This document shows, piece by piece, positions 23,599 to 36,402 of a DNA stretch of 64,000 nucleotides. A program made the position numbers and the translations under genes. The notes below the pieces were generated by a model. It ran no database searches, was not told the origin of the DNA, and worked only from the letters and a program-made list of their open reading frames with translations. Source of the stretch: Trichoplax sp. H2 (lineage: Eukaryota > Placozoa > Uniplacotomia > Trichoplacea); contig NOWV01000114.1 of the NCBI GenBank assembly GCA_003344405.1, positions 124,001-188,000 of the forward strand. Reading direction: 5' to 3'. The first letter of the stretch is position 1. Each line of letters begins with the position of its first letter.

Positions 23599-26500
23599 CT
23601 ATCCGTTATTTTTTAGGCAAACACTGCACGCCCAACGACCTAATAAGACGTTATATACAATAGAATTATTTCTTTTGCAATAACATTAAAAGATAACACT
23701 AGATAATTTTTGATAACGATGTTGTCTATCGTATAAATTTCTTAATAGTCAATACCTTCAGGTGGATGATCAATAGGTGGACTAAGACAATACATATGAT
23801 AACCTCTATCACAGTCATCACAGAATAGAAGCTTATCCTGTAAAATTTAGAAACAGTTAACGCGAAATATTTTAAATATGACGGCTCTTTCACAACCCCT
23901 GCCATAAAATTATCACTTACATCATTATCAGAAGTACCACAGATACTGCATGATTTACACTCAATGCACTGCCACGCGTACATCAAAACGGTATCAGTTA
24001 GAGAAGGAGTAAATTTTAAACAAGATGGATGACCTATTATAGAATTTTATAAATGTTATGAGATACAATATAATAACCCTCAACGTCCGTTTTCACATAA
24101 AGAATGATTGAAACCTGATCTGCCACAATCGGCACAAGAAATCAAACGTTCTGATTGTCCAGTCTTTTTATTTAGGTTAACGTCACCAAGACAAAAGTCA
24201 CAGTAGCGATTTGATTCTACACTAGTAGAGACAGATGACATGATCTTTGCTATCTTTGGCGGCCGTCCGGATTCGCGAGTAATCTTGATTTTGGACAGAT
24301 TCTGAATATTATGCGCATGAATATAATGATATTTTAATCCAGGTGGATTCTTGTATCTACGTCCACACACTAACAAATCATTATATAGGCGCAATAAAAC
24401 AGTGAATACTTTCATTAGTAGCAACCACAAAAAAATGCACCTACACGTAGATTAACAAAACCAATATTCGAAAAGCTTAAAAATTATCATCTAATAGAAA
24501 AAGTGCCTTATATAATTATTACAGTCACAGGCGTATGGTTTTTCGTCGATATTTGCGTCCATTTGATAAATTTGGTCGTTAAGTTTATGATTCAAAGCTT
24601 TTCCCTAAAACATCGGAAGTACTTGCAGGTTATATATTTGTCGGAAACGATACCGTAGAAGCTATTGTTTCAGAAACTATATTTACCGTAAGTATATTAC
24701 ATAGTTAGATAAAGAATTAAAATCAAAATATAATATCGTATCTATCACTATACAGTGTTGGACCTGATAGCTGGGCAATAATATTTTAATTTTTGTTACG
24801 ACATGTTTATTCCATATTTTATAAGCTACAGTAATCAAAGGACTCATTGAGCTGCTGCAGGTTACCTTTTTCAAATTATTTCGTTCTCTTGTAGGCACTA
24901 TAGTAGAATCATCTTCTAAGGTGTCATTAACTGTAACCTTTTCTGCTACATTAATAAGATCAGAACTATCGAATTCATCGGTTTCATCGTCAACGTCACT
25001 AAATAAATGGGGAATACAAAAAATTTTAGACAAGATACTCATTATATGCATGACGTCCCAGTTCCAGGCCGTCACTAACCCTATCGAGGTCGCTTTAAGC
25101 AATTTCAGTAGCAATTTACGCAAAATTTCATGAGGATTACCAAATACTCATCCCACTGATTATAATTATAGATCAAAAAAAACTTTGGATCATCTCTGTA
25201 TCAGACTTAAAATGTTGCTAGGCTACAGTATTATATTTATATACCTGTTATTTTCACTCTTCACTTTTTCAATACCAGTGATCTTACTTCCGGTATTACT
25301 ATCTGCAGGAACTAAAACAATAATTTATTAATTTCTGATGCACCTTCTTTTCTCTGAATATACGCTGAGCGATACAATCCTCTTTTACAAGCTATTAATT
25401 CATAGTTTAATACAATTCAGAAATACTAAGTAACTTGGTATGCCATATTCAACACCGAAAGAGTGAGATCGACACCAAGGTAAGGAATACATAGTATCAT
25501 ATACTGTAATAATCAAAGTATAAGTGCTATAATAGAATCAACATTAAGAAAACCCACAGTATCCTTGATTATCAAAACTCTTCCGAGCTCTGTTACATTA
25601 CTTTTGTATTGTAGATGCAAATTTTAGTCACAGTCATAAGGTAATAGATGACAGTGAGCGACTATTAATTTAGGAGTCAAGATTAGCTGTAGCCACGCGT
25701 AATTATACTATTTTAATAGATGTTTCGGAGGAACTATCAAATCACAATACATTACATCAAAAAAGAGCGATTAGTAAACAGTTACTTTATATGATTCGAT
25801 AGATCGAGCATTTTTACAGCTGGTAATGTCAAAATACTCTAACTTTTATAAAAATCACGTCATATAAACTGCGACTGTCATCAAATAGAGCAAGAATTCT
25901 AATATTCTAATATACATAATATACTTTACTCAAGAGGAGCTACAGGCAATACGCGCATTTCTACAGTATAACACTACGTAATACGCAATGATTATCGTAT
26001 TGCATACGTACGTACTAGAGTAATATTGAGTAACACACAGCAGTGTTTAACACCTTCTCATCTTATTCACTTCAAAATCCGAAATTGTTTCCTATATAAG
26101 CTGTTTTAGATCATAAATGGATTTAATTTACTATTTTACATGTGTATTTGTACTGTATTTAGTGTTGTGGGATTGTCGCTGAATAAGATATAAGGACTGT
26201 TTTCCTACTTTGAGTAGTCTATGCAGCATGCAACCTGAAATTAGAGGAAAGTTTATTATTCACGCATTGCCATATTTTATGCATATAACGATGCGTGCTA
26301 TGTGTTGAGGTATTGCATGAATATTAATATTAAAAAGGCTCACAAGAAAATGCCTTAATTCCGGTTTCAAGTTCACTTGAACGATAGCGCAAAGTATAGC
26401 ACGATAGATCCAAGACTGAATTACCTGAAGCATCTAACTGTTGTTGTTCGATTGTTTCGTTGTCCTCAAGTTTCTTACGTCTATATCGCACAGCCGTATA

Positions 26501-27258
26501 ACTGTAAATTTGGCCGGATTCGATTCCTTTGTGCCTTTGCTTTGATGTCATCCATAAGTAGCAAGGCCTTTGTTCAGTTGCAGTATGAGTATCAAAGTAA
26601 GGAAGTCGAGATTGTCGATTACGAGATAATGTGACGTTATAGGTTGCAGCAACTTCAATGACCTCACGGTATGGATCTCTACGGTAAAATTTTAAGAGGT
26701 TTGTAAATCAAATTTTATTTTGAATTTCTGAATTACCAATAATCGGTACAGGATTCTAGTGAACAAATCAATCAATTATCTTTGTAATCCACTTGTGATT
26801 ACGTTATCTCTACAATTAAACCGTATACTACTGCGGTAATTTGTGAGGTCGAATTCCGCTCGTGAAACGAATATGCTGTAGTTATTGTACCGTATGCTAT
26901 CATAGCGTAAAGTACAACTTAAAAAAATTCAATTTTTAAGTTAAACTGTACTTCGTAAAAACAAGCGTATCATTCTACTTGTTGTACTGTACTCCTCAAT
27001 TATAATTATTATAAGACAAAGAAACTCTGATCGTCTGTGGAAAGTTACAGTACTGTACGGTATACGCGTAGTAGATATAATTTGCTAAATGAAGGTTTCT
27101 GCTCTTCTTAAAAATCAAAAATCAAATTTACGCGGATCACGCATACCTATTCACTTATTTATCGCGTTTATTATACAATTATAATTATCCATAAGTTACA
27201 GCAAAGATAACCTGGCAGAAAATGCTTTACCACTTGCTATCCTTTTCAAGGAACTCAT
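23599..27258 (-). CDS. DPF2: DPF/requiem-type BAF complex subunit (C2H2 + double PHD)
   Basis: Nine minus-strand exons close in phase: 27258-27212, 26678-26425, 25311-25245, 24998-24866, 24604-24523, 24369-24115, 24033-23921, 23837-23756, 23639-23599, giving 357 residues (human DPF2 is 391). The family are accessory subunits of SWI/SNF (BAF) chromatin remodellers that read acylated and unmodified histone H3 tails. N-terminal requiem domain: [34 protein letters not shown]. An acidic linker follows. C2H2 finger: [20 protein letters not shown]. Tandem [77 protein letters not shown]. Orthology to the DPF1/2/3 group is clear; the symbol is for the group, not a specific vertebrate paralogue. Divergent from GPANK1. 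Confidence 0.93.
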
Positions 27259-27818
27259 TCTCCCGGTACTGTAGTTGATTTTCTAACAGAAATAATGTGC
27301 GCAGTTCGCCAAATACCTACAGTACAGTACAGTACAGTACCGTACAGTACGTACTGTACAGTATGACACTCACTACCGTACAGTACAGTACTGGGCAGCA
27401 GTGTACTGTACAGTACTGTACAGTATGACGACTCGACGAAAACACACTCTATCAAATTACAGTACTGATTTCTGTACCGTACAATACTGTACAGTACAGT
27501 ATACTGTAGTACTGTACACTGTACTGTACAGTATCAGTCTTTGCCGACGTTTGCAGGATTATACTGTATAGTACTGTACTGTACTGTACAGTACTGTAAA
27601 TTGTAATGAAAACGAATAAAGTACTGTACAGTACAGTATCATCAACTTCTGTACTGTAAGAACTATACAGTAACAGTGGAATTACAGTACTGTACTAACG
27701 AAAAAGTAATGAACCTTTCTTGTTGCTGTACCCTCTTTCTTTTGCTCCATGCAAAATGCAGCAGTAGCAGTACAATTAAAAATGAAATAATCCGTCTCGG
27801 TGAAATCTTTCTGAAAAA
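27259..27818. promoter_or_regulatory. Divergent DPF/GPANK1 5' region with pentamer array
   Basis: 560 bp between start codons. TACTG/TACAG runs fill about 27317-27690, for example TACAGTACAGTACAGTACAG and GTACTGTACACTGTACTGTA. The array stops ~130 bp before the GPANK1 ATG and ~60 bp before the DPF ATG. Confidence 0.8.
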
Positions 27819-28946
27819 ATGAGTACAAATTCCGATTTAATCAAAAAAGCTGGCATCACTTACAAGAATTTTGTTCCCGAATGTAAGCCAAGGAATCGCT
27901 TTGCTGATTCATTATCCAACGACGCTCCAGTTACGAAAGAATTGTTAGGTAATAAAATACGAAATTTTTACTTAGAAACCGTTGCGACAAACCCAGAATG
28001 TGAAGATCAAAACTCTCTTAATTCCTTCTCTCAAGTACCCAAACCCACATCAGTAACAAACTTTAACAATTTCGATCCTCAAACTTCAATCCAAGAAACA
28101 AACGTACCAAATACCCCTACAAACCATTTAAAATCAACTCAATATGCTGAAAGGATTAGCATTCATACAATATTTAAGTACGCAGAAAAAGGAAAGCTAA
28201 GTAGGCTAAAAACAGCTTTACAATCTGGAATGTTCAATGTTAATGTAAGAGATAACTTTTCTTGGACCTTACTCATGAGTAGTTCTTACAATGGTCAAGA
28301 AGAAGTTACTTTATTCCTTTTAAGCATGAAGATCGATGTCGAAGCAAGAAATCGTCGGGGACAAACGGCATATGATTTAGCTTTACTCTCGAGCAACCAT
28401 AAGATTGCTGAACTGATTAGAAACTCTGCTATCGCGAAAAACAACTCATTGTCAAGGGATTATAATTATGGTAGCAGTTCCAATCACACACTGACTATTC
28501 CTTCGTCAATCAATCAAAAGAAATGGTGCAATGTCTGTAACAAAGAATTATCGTTGTCTTATGCAAGTAAGATACAAGATGATCACGCCTATTCAACAAC
28601 GCATTTATTTAATGTTCAAGATAAAATTAAACTTCAAACTAGTTACGCTATTCCGAGTAGTAGCATTGGCTATAAACTTATGCTAAAGAGCGGATGGAAA
28701 ACGAATAAAGGATTAGGAAAGCATGGAAATGGTAGAAAGTATCCGATTAAGACTGCTCTAAAGAACGATAGGAAAGGAATTGGTGCAAGCAAAAGGCCAA
28801 CTGTTAAAGTGACTCATTTTAAAGCATTTGACACAAACATACTAGACAAACCCTGCAACAAATTTATAAATATGAAAATTAGAACACAAGAATTAAAAGA
28901 AGAGAGAGCATGGGAGAAGGCAATGATTAGGCAACTTAAATCATAA
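27819..28946 (+). CDS. GPANK1: GPANK1-like ankyrin-repeat and G-patch protein
   Basis: Intronless gene of 375 residues; human GPANK1 is 356. Its N-terminus is polar and disordered. Two ankyrin repeats lie at about residues 115-200 (IHTIFKYAEKGKLSRLKTAL, WTLLMSSSYNGQEEVTLFLL, ARNRRGQTAYDLALLSSNHK). A Cys/His stretch, WCNVCNKEL...DDHAYSTTH, resembles a small zinc finger. The G-patch follows (GYKLMLKSGWKTNKGLGKHG, GRKYPIKTALKNDRKGIG). G-patch proteins usually activate DEAH RNA helicases; the partner of GPANK1 is not evident from sequence. The ATG at 27819 is the first in frame after the pentamer region. Confidence 0.92.
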   Translation: MSTNSDLIKKAGITYKNFVPECKPRNRFADSLSNDAPVTKELLGNKIRNFYLETVATNPECEDQNSLNSFSQVPKPTSVTNFNNFDPQTSIQETNVPNTPTNHLKSTQYAERISIHTIFKYAEKGKLSRLKTALQSGMFNVNVRDNFSWTLLMSSSYNGQEEVTLFLLSMKIDVEARNRRGQTAYDLALLSSNHKIAELIRNSAIAKNNSLSRDYNYGSSSNHTLTIPSSINQKKWCNVCNKELSLSYASKIQDDHAYSTTHLFNVQDKIKLQTSYAIPSSSIGYKLMLKSGWKTNKGLGKHGNGRKYPIKTALKNDRKGIGASKRPTVKVTHFKAFDTNILDKPCNKFINMKIRTQELKEERAWEKAMIRQLKS

Positions 28947-29926
28947 TATCTTATTAGAAACGTATACATATTTTATGCTTTAACGAGTAATTTGGATAAT
29001 GATCATGATACACGGGACTCCGAAAATATTCGATTGCTGAGATGTCTCATATTGACTTGTAACTATTCAATGATTATAACATAATTTATCAGTCATACTA
29101 ATTCTAAAGAGAACGTGTATTAATCGAATTAAGAAAAGAGCTTTGATACGAGTACATCTAGTGCTACCCCTCACTCATGATACGTAATTCTCGAATAATG
29201 TACTATTTTCTAATTATTTGCAAATTTAGCTTAATCGAGTCGTAATGTATTTATACTTCTTCACAACCCTCAAACCGTAGCACCAAAGCTATATAAGATG
29301 TCTATAAAATCGCTTGTAAGCATAATGTATTCTTTACTATACTACGCTTACATAACATTAAACGCCAGACAGATATGACTGCTTGACGATAAAATAGTTT
29401 AATAACATCTTAATTAATTATAGGGGAAATTGAATGAGTATTTAACCGATCTATTAGATGTTATCGGTAATCGACAGTACAGGTTAAGAACGATTAGAAG
29501 AAATTTCTTTATTTCAGGTTTTACATACGGTGATATTCAGAGAGTACCTAGGCACTGTACATTATGCAATTACAGAAATCGACGCCAAAGTACATTTTAA
29601 GTTAAATTAATCGAACTAGATTCAAATGATCACTTTCTTACGCACAGGATAATTAACACTATAAATAAACTTAAATATTTACACAAGCTGCATGTTTGGG
29701 CTGAGAAAATAGCCGTTAATGAATATTTCTCTCAGACAATAGCCATAAAATGAAATATACGAATGTACAAAAAATTACGGTCATTAAGTAATGTTTATGG
29801 ATGCAAATTCAAATTAACACATTTTAGTCTCTCAAGAGGCTTCCTTTCGCATATACTAAAAATTACGCAAGGCCTGAGGAGATACTTTCGGGTATAAAGG
29901 AATTTTGCTGATGTAGGTTTTCAAAT
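28947..29926. other. Convergent GPANK1/MED15 spacer
   Basis: About 1 kb, AT-rich, with no pentamer array and no exon recognised on either strand. Confidence 0.4.
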
Positions 29927-32900
29927 TCATGCTCGTCTTTCGAGTAAGCTTTGAGAATACTTAATTTCTATTATTTATGAAGAAAATAAAATTACTTCAC
30001 ATAAGTCATATTCTATTATTGCTTAACCAACATACTATTACCCATGCATTTAATATTCCAGTCAATGTTACTCTTGGCATCTTCAATAATCTTGAACTGA
30101 GATCTTCTATGATTGTTACAAAGAAAGGATTTGCTCCTGTAAGGAATAAGTCGGAATTTATTAGGATTCATTTCAGTTACGATTCAATTTACTATATGAG
30201 AATAATGTGATGAATACGATCCCAGTACTAACTATATTCTACTGTTGTGGTTTGACACTGAGCGGAGCTATATGGATAGTCTTCCGGAATAATCACATAA
30301 ATTGATGGTACTGGCGGTAAGCTGGCATCATCTACAAGGTATTGTAAATTAATCTCATAGCATAAGCACCTTCGCACGAAGTTACTCGAAACTATCTCAT
30401 AGCCTCGAGATTTATGAATAACTTGAGAGCTTTCACAGTTATAAAGCACAAAACTTACCTATAGAGCATTTTAATAGAAAAGATTCGCTGTCCATTAATG
30501 GATGGACATTCTTTTCGATGACAAATAAATCATCCAATTCAGTCATTTCAGTCTCTATTACGTTCTCTTGTTCACTTCGCATTTTACTATCAGAATATTT
30601 AATTCTCTTCCGTTTGACTGTCTGTTCAGTGAGTCTGCAATGGCATGAAATATGTGTACTATAATTTGATATAGTCGTTATCTTTTCATACAATGAATCA
30701 TCACACAAACATACGAGTATTTTATGCACGTAATATGTATCCTAACGTACGGTGTCATCGGGCCTCTCATAGTTGTGAATGCAGGTCCACAAGTTTGTTG
30801 AAGTGCATATGCTAGCGCTGGAGAATTTAGATTTGCAGCAATGATATCAATCAGAGGTTTACATACATCCTGTGATGGAGCAAGTCCAGATGAGGTAGTT
30901 ACAGGTGCAGACCCCACGGAAGTAGTGCTAACAATTGTATTAGATGAAGAATTTGATGTTGTAGTTGCAATAGACGTCACTCCGTTAGTATTTGTGGCTG
31001 CTATACCATTAGTTGTAGTTCCTATAGCCTTATTAGGAGATAAGTGAATATTCGTTAGCTAAAGTGCGCTAATTTTTGAGCTGCATTATTTTATGGTTCC
31101 TTAAGATTCATTTATCTTTCATATTATAATTATTTCCTTACTACTGACGGCGGTTGAGACTGCGGAGAAAAAGAAGCTTGAAGTTTTTCTAAGACACTTT
31201 CGCATTTTGTAAGAGTTGCTAGAGGTACCCTAGAAATAGTAATAACACCAGCGTTAATAATTATAATATATAAAACAGCATTTTATCAATCCTATAACCA
31301 AATCTACCAAGAACAAATACCTCTTCTGGGGATTAGCCAAGATTTCTAAGAGACTTTTCATCTTATGTATCTCCTTTTTTCGCCCTAAAACAATAGTAAT
31401 CTGTAACCAGATATTCACTCGTAAAACCTGGCGTAAAATTATAGGAAACCTACCCTCTTTCGTGGTTCGGTCAATTAATCTTCGTAGCGGTGCGATATAT
31501 TTTGTGAGATCTCTGAGCTAATTTATGCAGGTAATTAGTAAGCTTGAACGACACGCTCATTATTACCTAGTTTAGATTTTGTAAAGAAAAAAAGCAAAAT
31601 ACCTTTTCCATGTACGCTGCATCATCACTGGGATTTACCGATTGTAAAGGACTCGAAGCTGGTACCGAACCTCCAACAGATCCAACTGATCCAGGATTAG
31701 CATTAGTAGCGGGTGACTGAGAAACTGTAACAGAGTTAGGCGTAGTAACATTCGTTACGGGAGATGGCGCTAATAGCGGAGATTTAGTTGGTGCTTGTAC
31801 TATCTGCGGATAGAAAGGGGATTTTGATGATTGTTGCTGTTGAGGTTGCGACTGGGGGTACGGAGATTTAATAGAAGGCTGTGGATACGGAGACCTATTA
31901 TTTAACATTGGCGGTTGCTGAACCGGAGATTTGATATTTTGCGCTGGATAAGGAGACCTATTATTAATTACTGATTGAGGGTGAGCAGGAGATTTTAAAC
32001 TCGGTTGTTGCTGTTGGTAAGAATTTGCAGGATGACCGGTAGTAAGCGGAGATTTAATTATTTGTTGATGAGCTTGAGAATGATGCCCTTTACCAGAATT
32101 AACCTGAGGAGAAGGATGTGGAGACCGTATAGCTTGTTGTTGGACATAAGCCGATGGGCCAACCTGTGGCTGAGTATGTGGAGATTTAATTGGTTGCTGC
32201 ACATAAGCAAACTGAGCTGATTGATTACTATGAGGAGATTTAATCGGTTGCTGTAATGCATAAGGAGACTGTGATGGTTGACTACTATGAGGAGATTTCA
32301 TAATCGGTTGTTGCGAATAAGGAGATGGATTCGGAAATGCAACAGTCTGCGAACAAGGTGATGGGTTTGGTTGCACCTGATGGGGGTACTGTGATTGGTT
32401 CGTGCCTTGTCCTTGTTGGCAGTACGCGTTTGCTGAAGCAATACTAACTTGACTATATCCTAGTCCTTGACCTTGAGAAGAAATACTAGTAGGCGGCTGA
32501 GGACCATTACTGCTACTTGATAGTAAAGCCGAAGTTAATAAAGCGGGTGGGTTATTTACATTTGCACCACCACCTAAAAGATATGATCGTAACCGTGCAG
32601 TCATTCACTAGATTTGAAGTTAGCCCGAATAAAGACAGCTAAAGGCGCTAATGTAAAAATTTAATGCGACTAGAATAAAACGATACCATAAAAGACTTCT
32701 TTAGCTTACCAACACTAGCTTGAATATTCGGTCTTGATACTGGAGGCACAGTTTGATTACCGGTCGGATTACATTGATTCTGGGCAAAAGCCTGGGATAG
32801 CATTGGAGCAGTTTGTGATGTGCGCCTAGTGCCTGGTCCATCTAAAATATTAAATTTTTTAATTTTAGAGTGCTCAGTGGCCTTTTCACTCAGAAACTAC

Positions 32901-34422
32901 AGTGGCTGCAGCAAAATATCATATTTAAGGCACCACCAGTCGACATATTCGTACATTGGATTTTTGTAATAGTATCAACTCATATAAATAATTTGATATT
33001 GATTGATTAGGGTATAGAGTATAGTTGTAAAATCCTTCGTAAAAATCCTAAGTTTGTTACAGTTATTTACACTAAATTTATAGAACTACAACTCCAAAAA
33101 ATACGTTCTTCGATAATAACAATAAGTTATAACCAACATTTCATAATCTTCATATTATATAGTACATAGAATGTGGTCATCTAAATCCGATAGGAGAATT
33201 GTCAGGTGTAAATCCGAATGATTTAGTAATAAAACTCATTAGTTTTAATGACAGTAACAGATATCAAGACTATTTTCATTAATCAGCATTTAATAATGTG
33301 TCAAGTTATGTATCTTAGCCAATCAATCATTATTCTAATACTAGCAACCAGAATTTTACAATATACTTTACACCTTATATAATATGGAAAACAAAATTAT
33401 TTGGTTTTAAACTAATCACGATCATGTGAGTAATGGCTTACTATTATTATAAAATGCAATCAGTATACGCGCATCTATTTTATTTAAAACAAAATTCACA
33501 AATTTTAATTCTAAAAGTATAAACCGTGTTAGATCGAAATTAGTTTAAGAAGATACAAAAGTTTATCAATAATCGACAACCATTGTAAACTTTCGTTCAC
33601 CAGTACTTAAAATAATTAGCCCCTTACCTGATTTGCGGTTGTCTTTCATGTGTAAAATAAGCCTTGCTACTAAGTTCAGATAGCGTTCCTAATAAATTTA
33701 CGAAATCAAGGACAATACAGTATAAGTTAATGAGGTATTGAACATGCTGTAAACAGTAGAAACATTCAAACTTTCAATGTCAAGATACATTCATCGCGTT
33801 ATATTCACAGTATATGTAATATAGATAAGCCGTATGCCTATTCTTGATATATTGTACTGTACATTGAACAGTATATATTGGTCATTCCATGGGAATGACC
33901 AAGGTTGACCGTAACATATACAGTCCGGTTTAGCTCGGTGCTATTTGCAGAGCTCTGCAATACTGTACTGTATCTGATAAAGCGCAGAAATCCGGTACGA
34001 ACAGTTACTAACCTTACAGTCAGCATTACCAAAAATATGCGCTTCCATCTCGCGAGCTGACTTGGTTGTTGGATTACAAGAATTTCTCATTGCTTCCATA
34101 CTATATGTACATTACAAAGACATGAAATAAGGATATAAAGCAGTTATATGTAAAAACATTCCGCATAGTACCGTGCATATATAATTGTGATGTGGCACAC
34201 AGTATACCATACAAGTATTATTATTTAAAATCATCTACCAACAGATGTGCAGGCAACAAAAATCGTATGCCACTATGCCAATTACTAATTACGCATGTAA
34301 TAAATTAACGTAAAAAGTGCTACAAGGTCATAGATTACTTACATCTGGTTGATAACATGTTGTCGAAATTCGGAAGAATGCCAATCTTCCTGAGATTGTC
34401 TATAATTGTTCGAACCATTCAT
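29927..34422 (-). CDS. MED15: Mediator subunit MED15 (KIX domain)
   Basis: Thirteen minus-strand exons all close in phase: 34422-34343, 34100-34013, 33688-33628, 32841-32710, 32573-31603, 31517-31454, 31384-31321, 31229-31142, 31058-30751, 30634-30459, 30391-30233, 30136-30042, 29959-29927, giving 772 residues (human MED15 is 788). Mediator tail subunit and activator target. N-terminal KIX domain over exons 1-3: DWHSSEFRQHVINQIMEAMR, KSAREMEAHIFG, ERYLNLVARLILHMKDNRKS. Exon 5 encodes a Gln/Pro/Ser-rich disordered region with 12 [K/R]SP motifs. The conserved C-terminal part follows: LRDLTKYIAPLRRLIDR, IHKMKSLLEILANPQKR, CESVLEKLQ, VCKPLIDIIAANLNSPALAY, VDDASLPPVPSIYVIIPEDY, ANPFFVTIIEDLSSRLLKMP, LTGILNAW. 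The short last exon (YSQSLLERRA) is the least certain. Confidence 0.94.
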
Positions 34423-36402
34423 TGTTGATGTACAGTACAACTAACACGCCGGCACTATCAGTGTAAAGACTTTGACCAGAAAAATAAATATTATTATTAC
34501 GTATGCAAGCGCAAAGTCGCAAACTGAAAACTTGCAAAATTTAGAAAGCTGTCAAGACTTAAAAGGTAGATATACAAGTACGCGTATATTCTACAGAGCC
34601 TACGTCATCATAGACAGAAAAGATTTTAAGACAGTCCCCATAGTGTTTTTACATTAACATTATAACGATCAAGTAAGTATATCACTAGCATCAGTGATTA
34701 ATTACAGTAAAAATCGCTACAAAAGATTACACGAAGGCCGTTTAGAAACTTTATAATAAATAATCATAATTAATAATAATTACAATACTCTTATGAACTA
34801 TAAATCTAAGCTGATTATGTTATTTTACATATACATCGTATATCAATATACTGTATATCTAATTCTAGATCGTGCCTTTAAGGACTAATGGAGTACGCAT
34901 GCAAGTCAAGTACTCCACTGGAGAGTACTGTAACTAAATTTTAGAGATAACATTTAAATGCTAATTGCGTACTCATGGTGACGACACTACAATTTACATC
35001 AAATTTCACTTCTACAGTAGTCTGCAGTACGTAGTTAAAACCTAAGAATCATCATAGAATTAAATGTTCGAATACGCATAATTTTATAGTTAGATCTTTT
35101 GTAGTAAACCGTCTGTAAGAGAAGACTACTATACTTGCTCTCAAGTTCGTACCGGATGGAAATCTTTTAATTCACGCTGCTTCTAAGAATAAATGCTGAT
35201 GTTATCTAATAAAAAGACTACTTGATTTAGAATATTGGGATTGCTGTGCCGTAAAAGAGAGAATGTTTGCTAGTCTGAAAGTCTAGATAAGACTTTTTAC
35301 CTTGATAAACAGGAGTACTGTACTGTACAGTACGAATCCAAAACAGTATGTACTGTACAGTACAGTGCTGTATTGTACTGTACAGTACTGTACCCTAAAA
35401 AGGTTTTTCTTTTCTATCATACAGTACAGTACAGTACGGTAAAATACCAATGTTAATATTAAGTTCTTTGGATATTTTTTGGGACATATTTCATCCATAT
35501 TTATTTGAGAAAATTACCGGATTTTATATTAAAACGGCAAGAATGAAGTGGATCACACTTTACTGTAGCCGAGAAGCGTAATAGACAGTACAGTACTGTA
35601 CTGTGTGATTAAAAAAATTTTCTTGGACTCTGTATACTGTACAATACAGTACAGTATGAGCTACATTGATAAATTACCTACAGTATTTCAATTTTATAGT
35701 CTATCGTACTGTACAGTACTGTACAGTGTACAGTACAGTACCGTGCAGTCATATTGCGGACTGGAGCTAGGAGCTAGACTTACTGTATGCATGTGAACAT
35801 ACGGTATACAGTACTGTACAATGTACAGTACAGTACACCGTGCAGTGTACAGTACAATACAGTACAGTACACCGTGCAGTGTACAGTACAATACAGTACA
35901 GTACAGTATACTGTATAGAACCCTACTGCACTAGTATTACTTTTAGTAAACAGACTATGCACCGCTATGTCTTACTATTTCACTATTTCTTGTCTATGGT
36001 TCATGCTCATCCCTCATGTACAGTACTGTACCGTACTGTACACTGTACAGTACAGTACTTCACACGCCGTCTCATCTTCCATCTCATTTATGAGGTTAAC
36101 TATAAATAAATGAGACTCGGTGGACAGCGCGAGTATTCATTTATTTATTTAATTAATTATTTACTGCTCAAAGTGATTTTTGGCCTTGAACACCTTGATT
36201 AGCAGTTAAAAACTGTAAAACTGTACCACTGTACTGTACAGTATATGCATGTTTGTGCGCAGCGCAAAAGTCGATCCGGAAACGACCCACCGGTACTATT
36301 CCTGTAGGAACTTCCTTGCAGTGTTCCTTCAGCTCGATGCATTTATATTTTTAGTTAAAATTTGAAGTGTATACAGATTTTGAATCGGCTTGTTATACGA
36401 TA
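34423..36402. promoter_or_regulatory. Divergent MED15/C2orf69 5' region with pentamer arrays
   Basis: 2 kb between start codons. Pentamer clusters at about 35312-35440, 35587-35660, 35706-35912, 36016-36058 and 36226-36245. Within 35828-35902 a unit of ~45 bp containing ACCGTGCAGTGTACAGTACA is tandemly duplicated. The MED15-proximal 900 bp is ordinary AT-rich sequence with one pentamer at 34431. No coding exon was recognised. Confidence 0.7.

Noticed and set aside
29977-30210. 77-residue plus-strand frame with a signal-peptide-like start
   Set aside because: It is antisense to the MED15 exon 30042-30136 and its flanking introns; the minus strand carries conserved Mediator sequence with matching phases.
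32005-32261. Frames on both strands within MED15 exon 5
   Set aside because: Shadows of the Gln/Ser/Pro-rich repeat; leucine/methionine/arginine-rich composition mirrors CAG-type codons.
29927-34422. TAF4 as identity of the Gln/Pro-rich gene
   Set aside because: The N-terminal exons match a MED15 KIX domain and the C-terminal exons match the MED15 C-terminus; no TAFH or histone fold is present.
35694-36109. Overlapping frames rich in Y-C-T-V-Q-S
   Set aside because: Translation of TACTG/TACAG repeats in every frame; the same holds near 19914-20406, 27255-27455 and 42509-42724.
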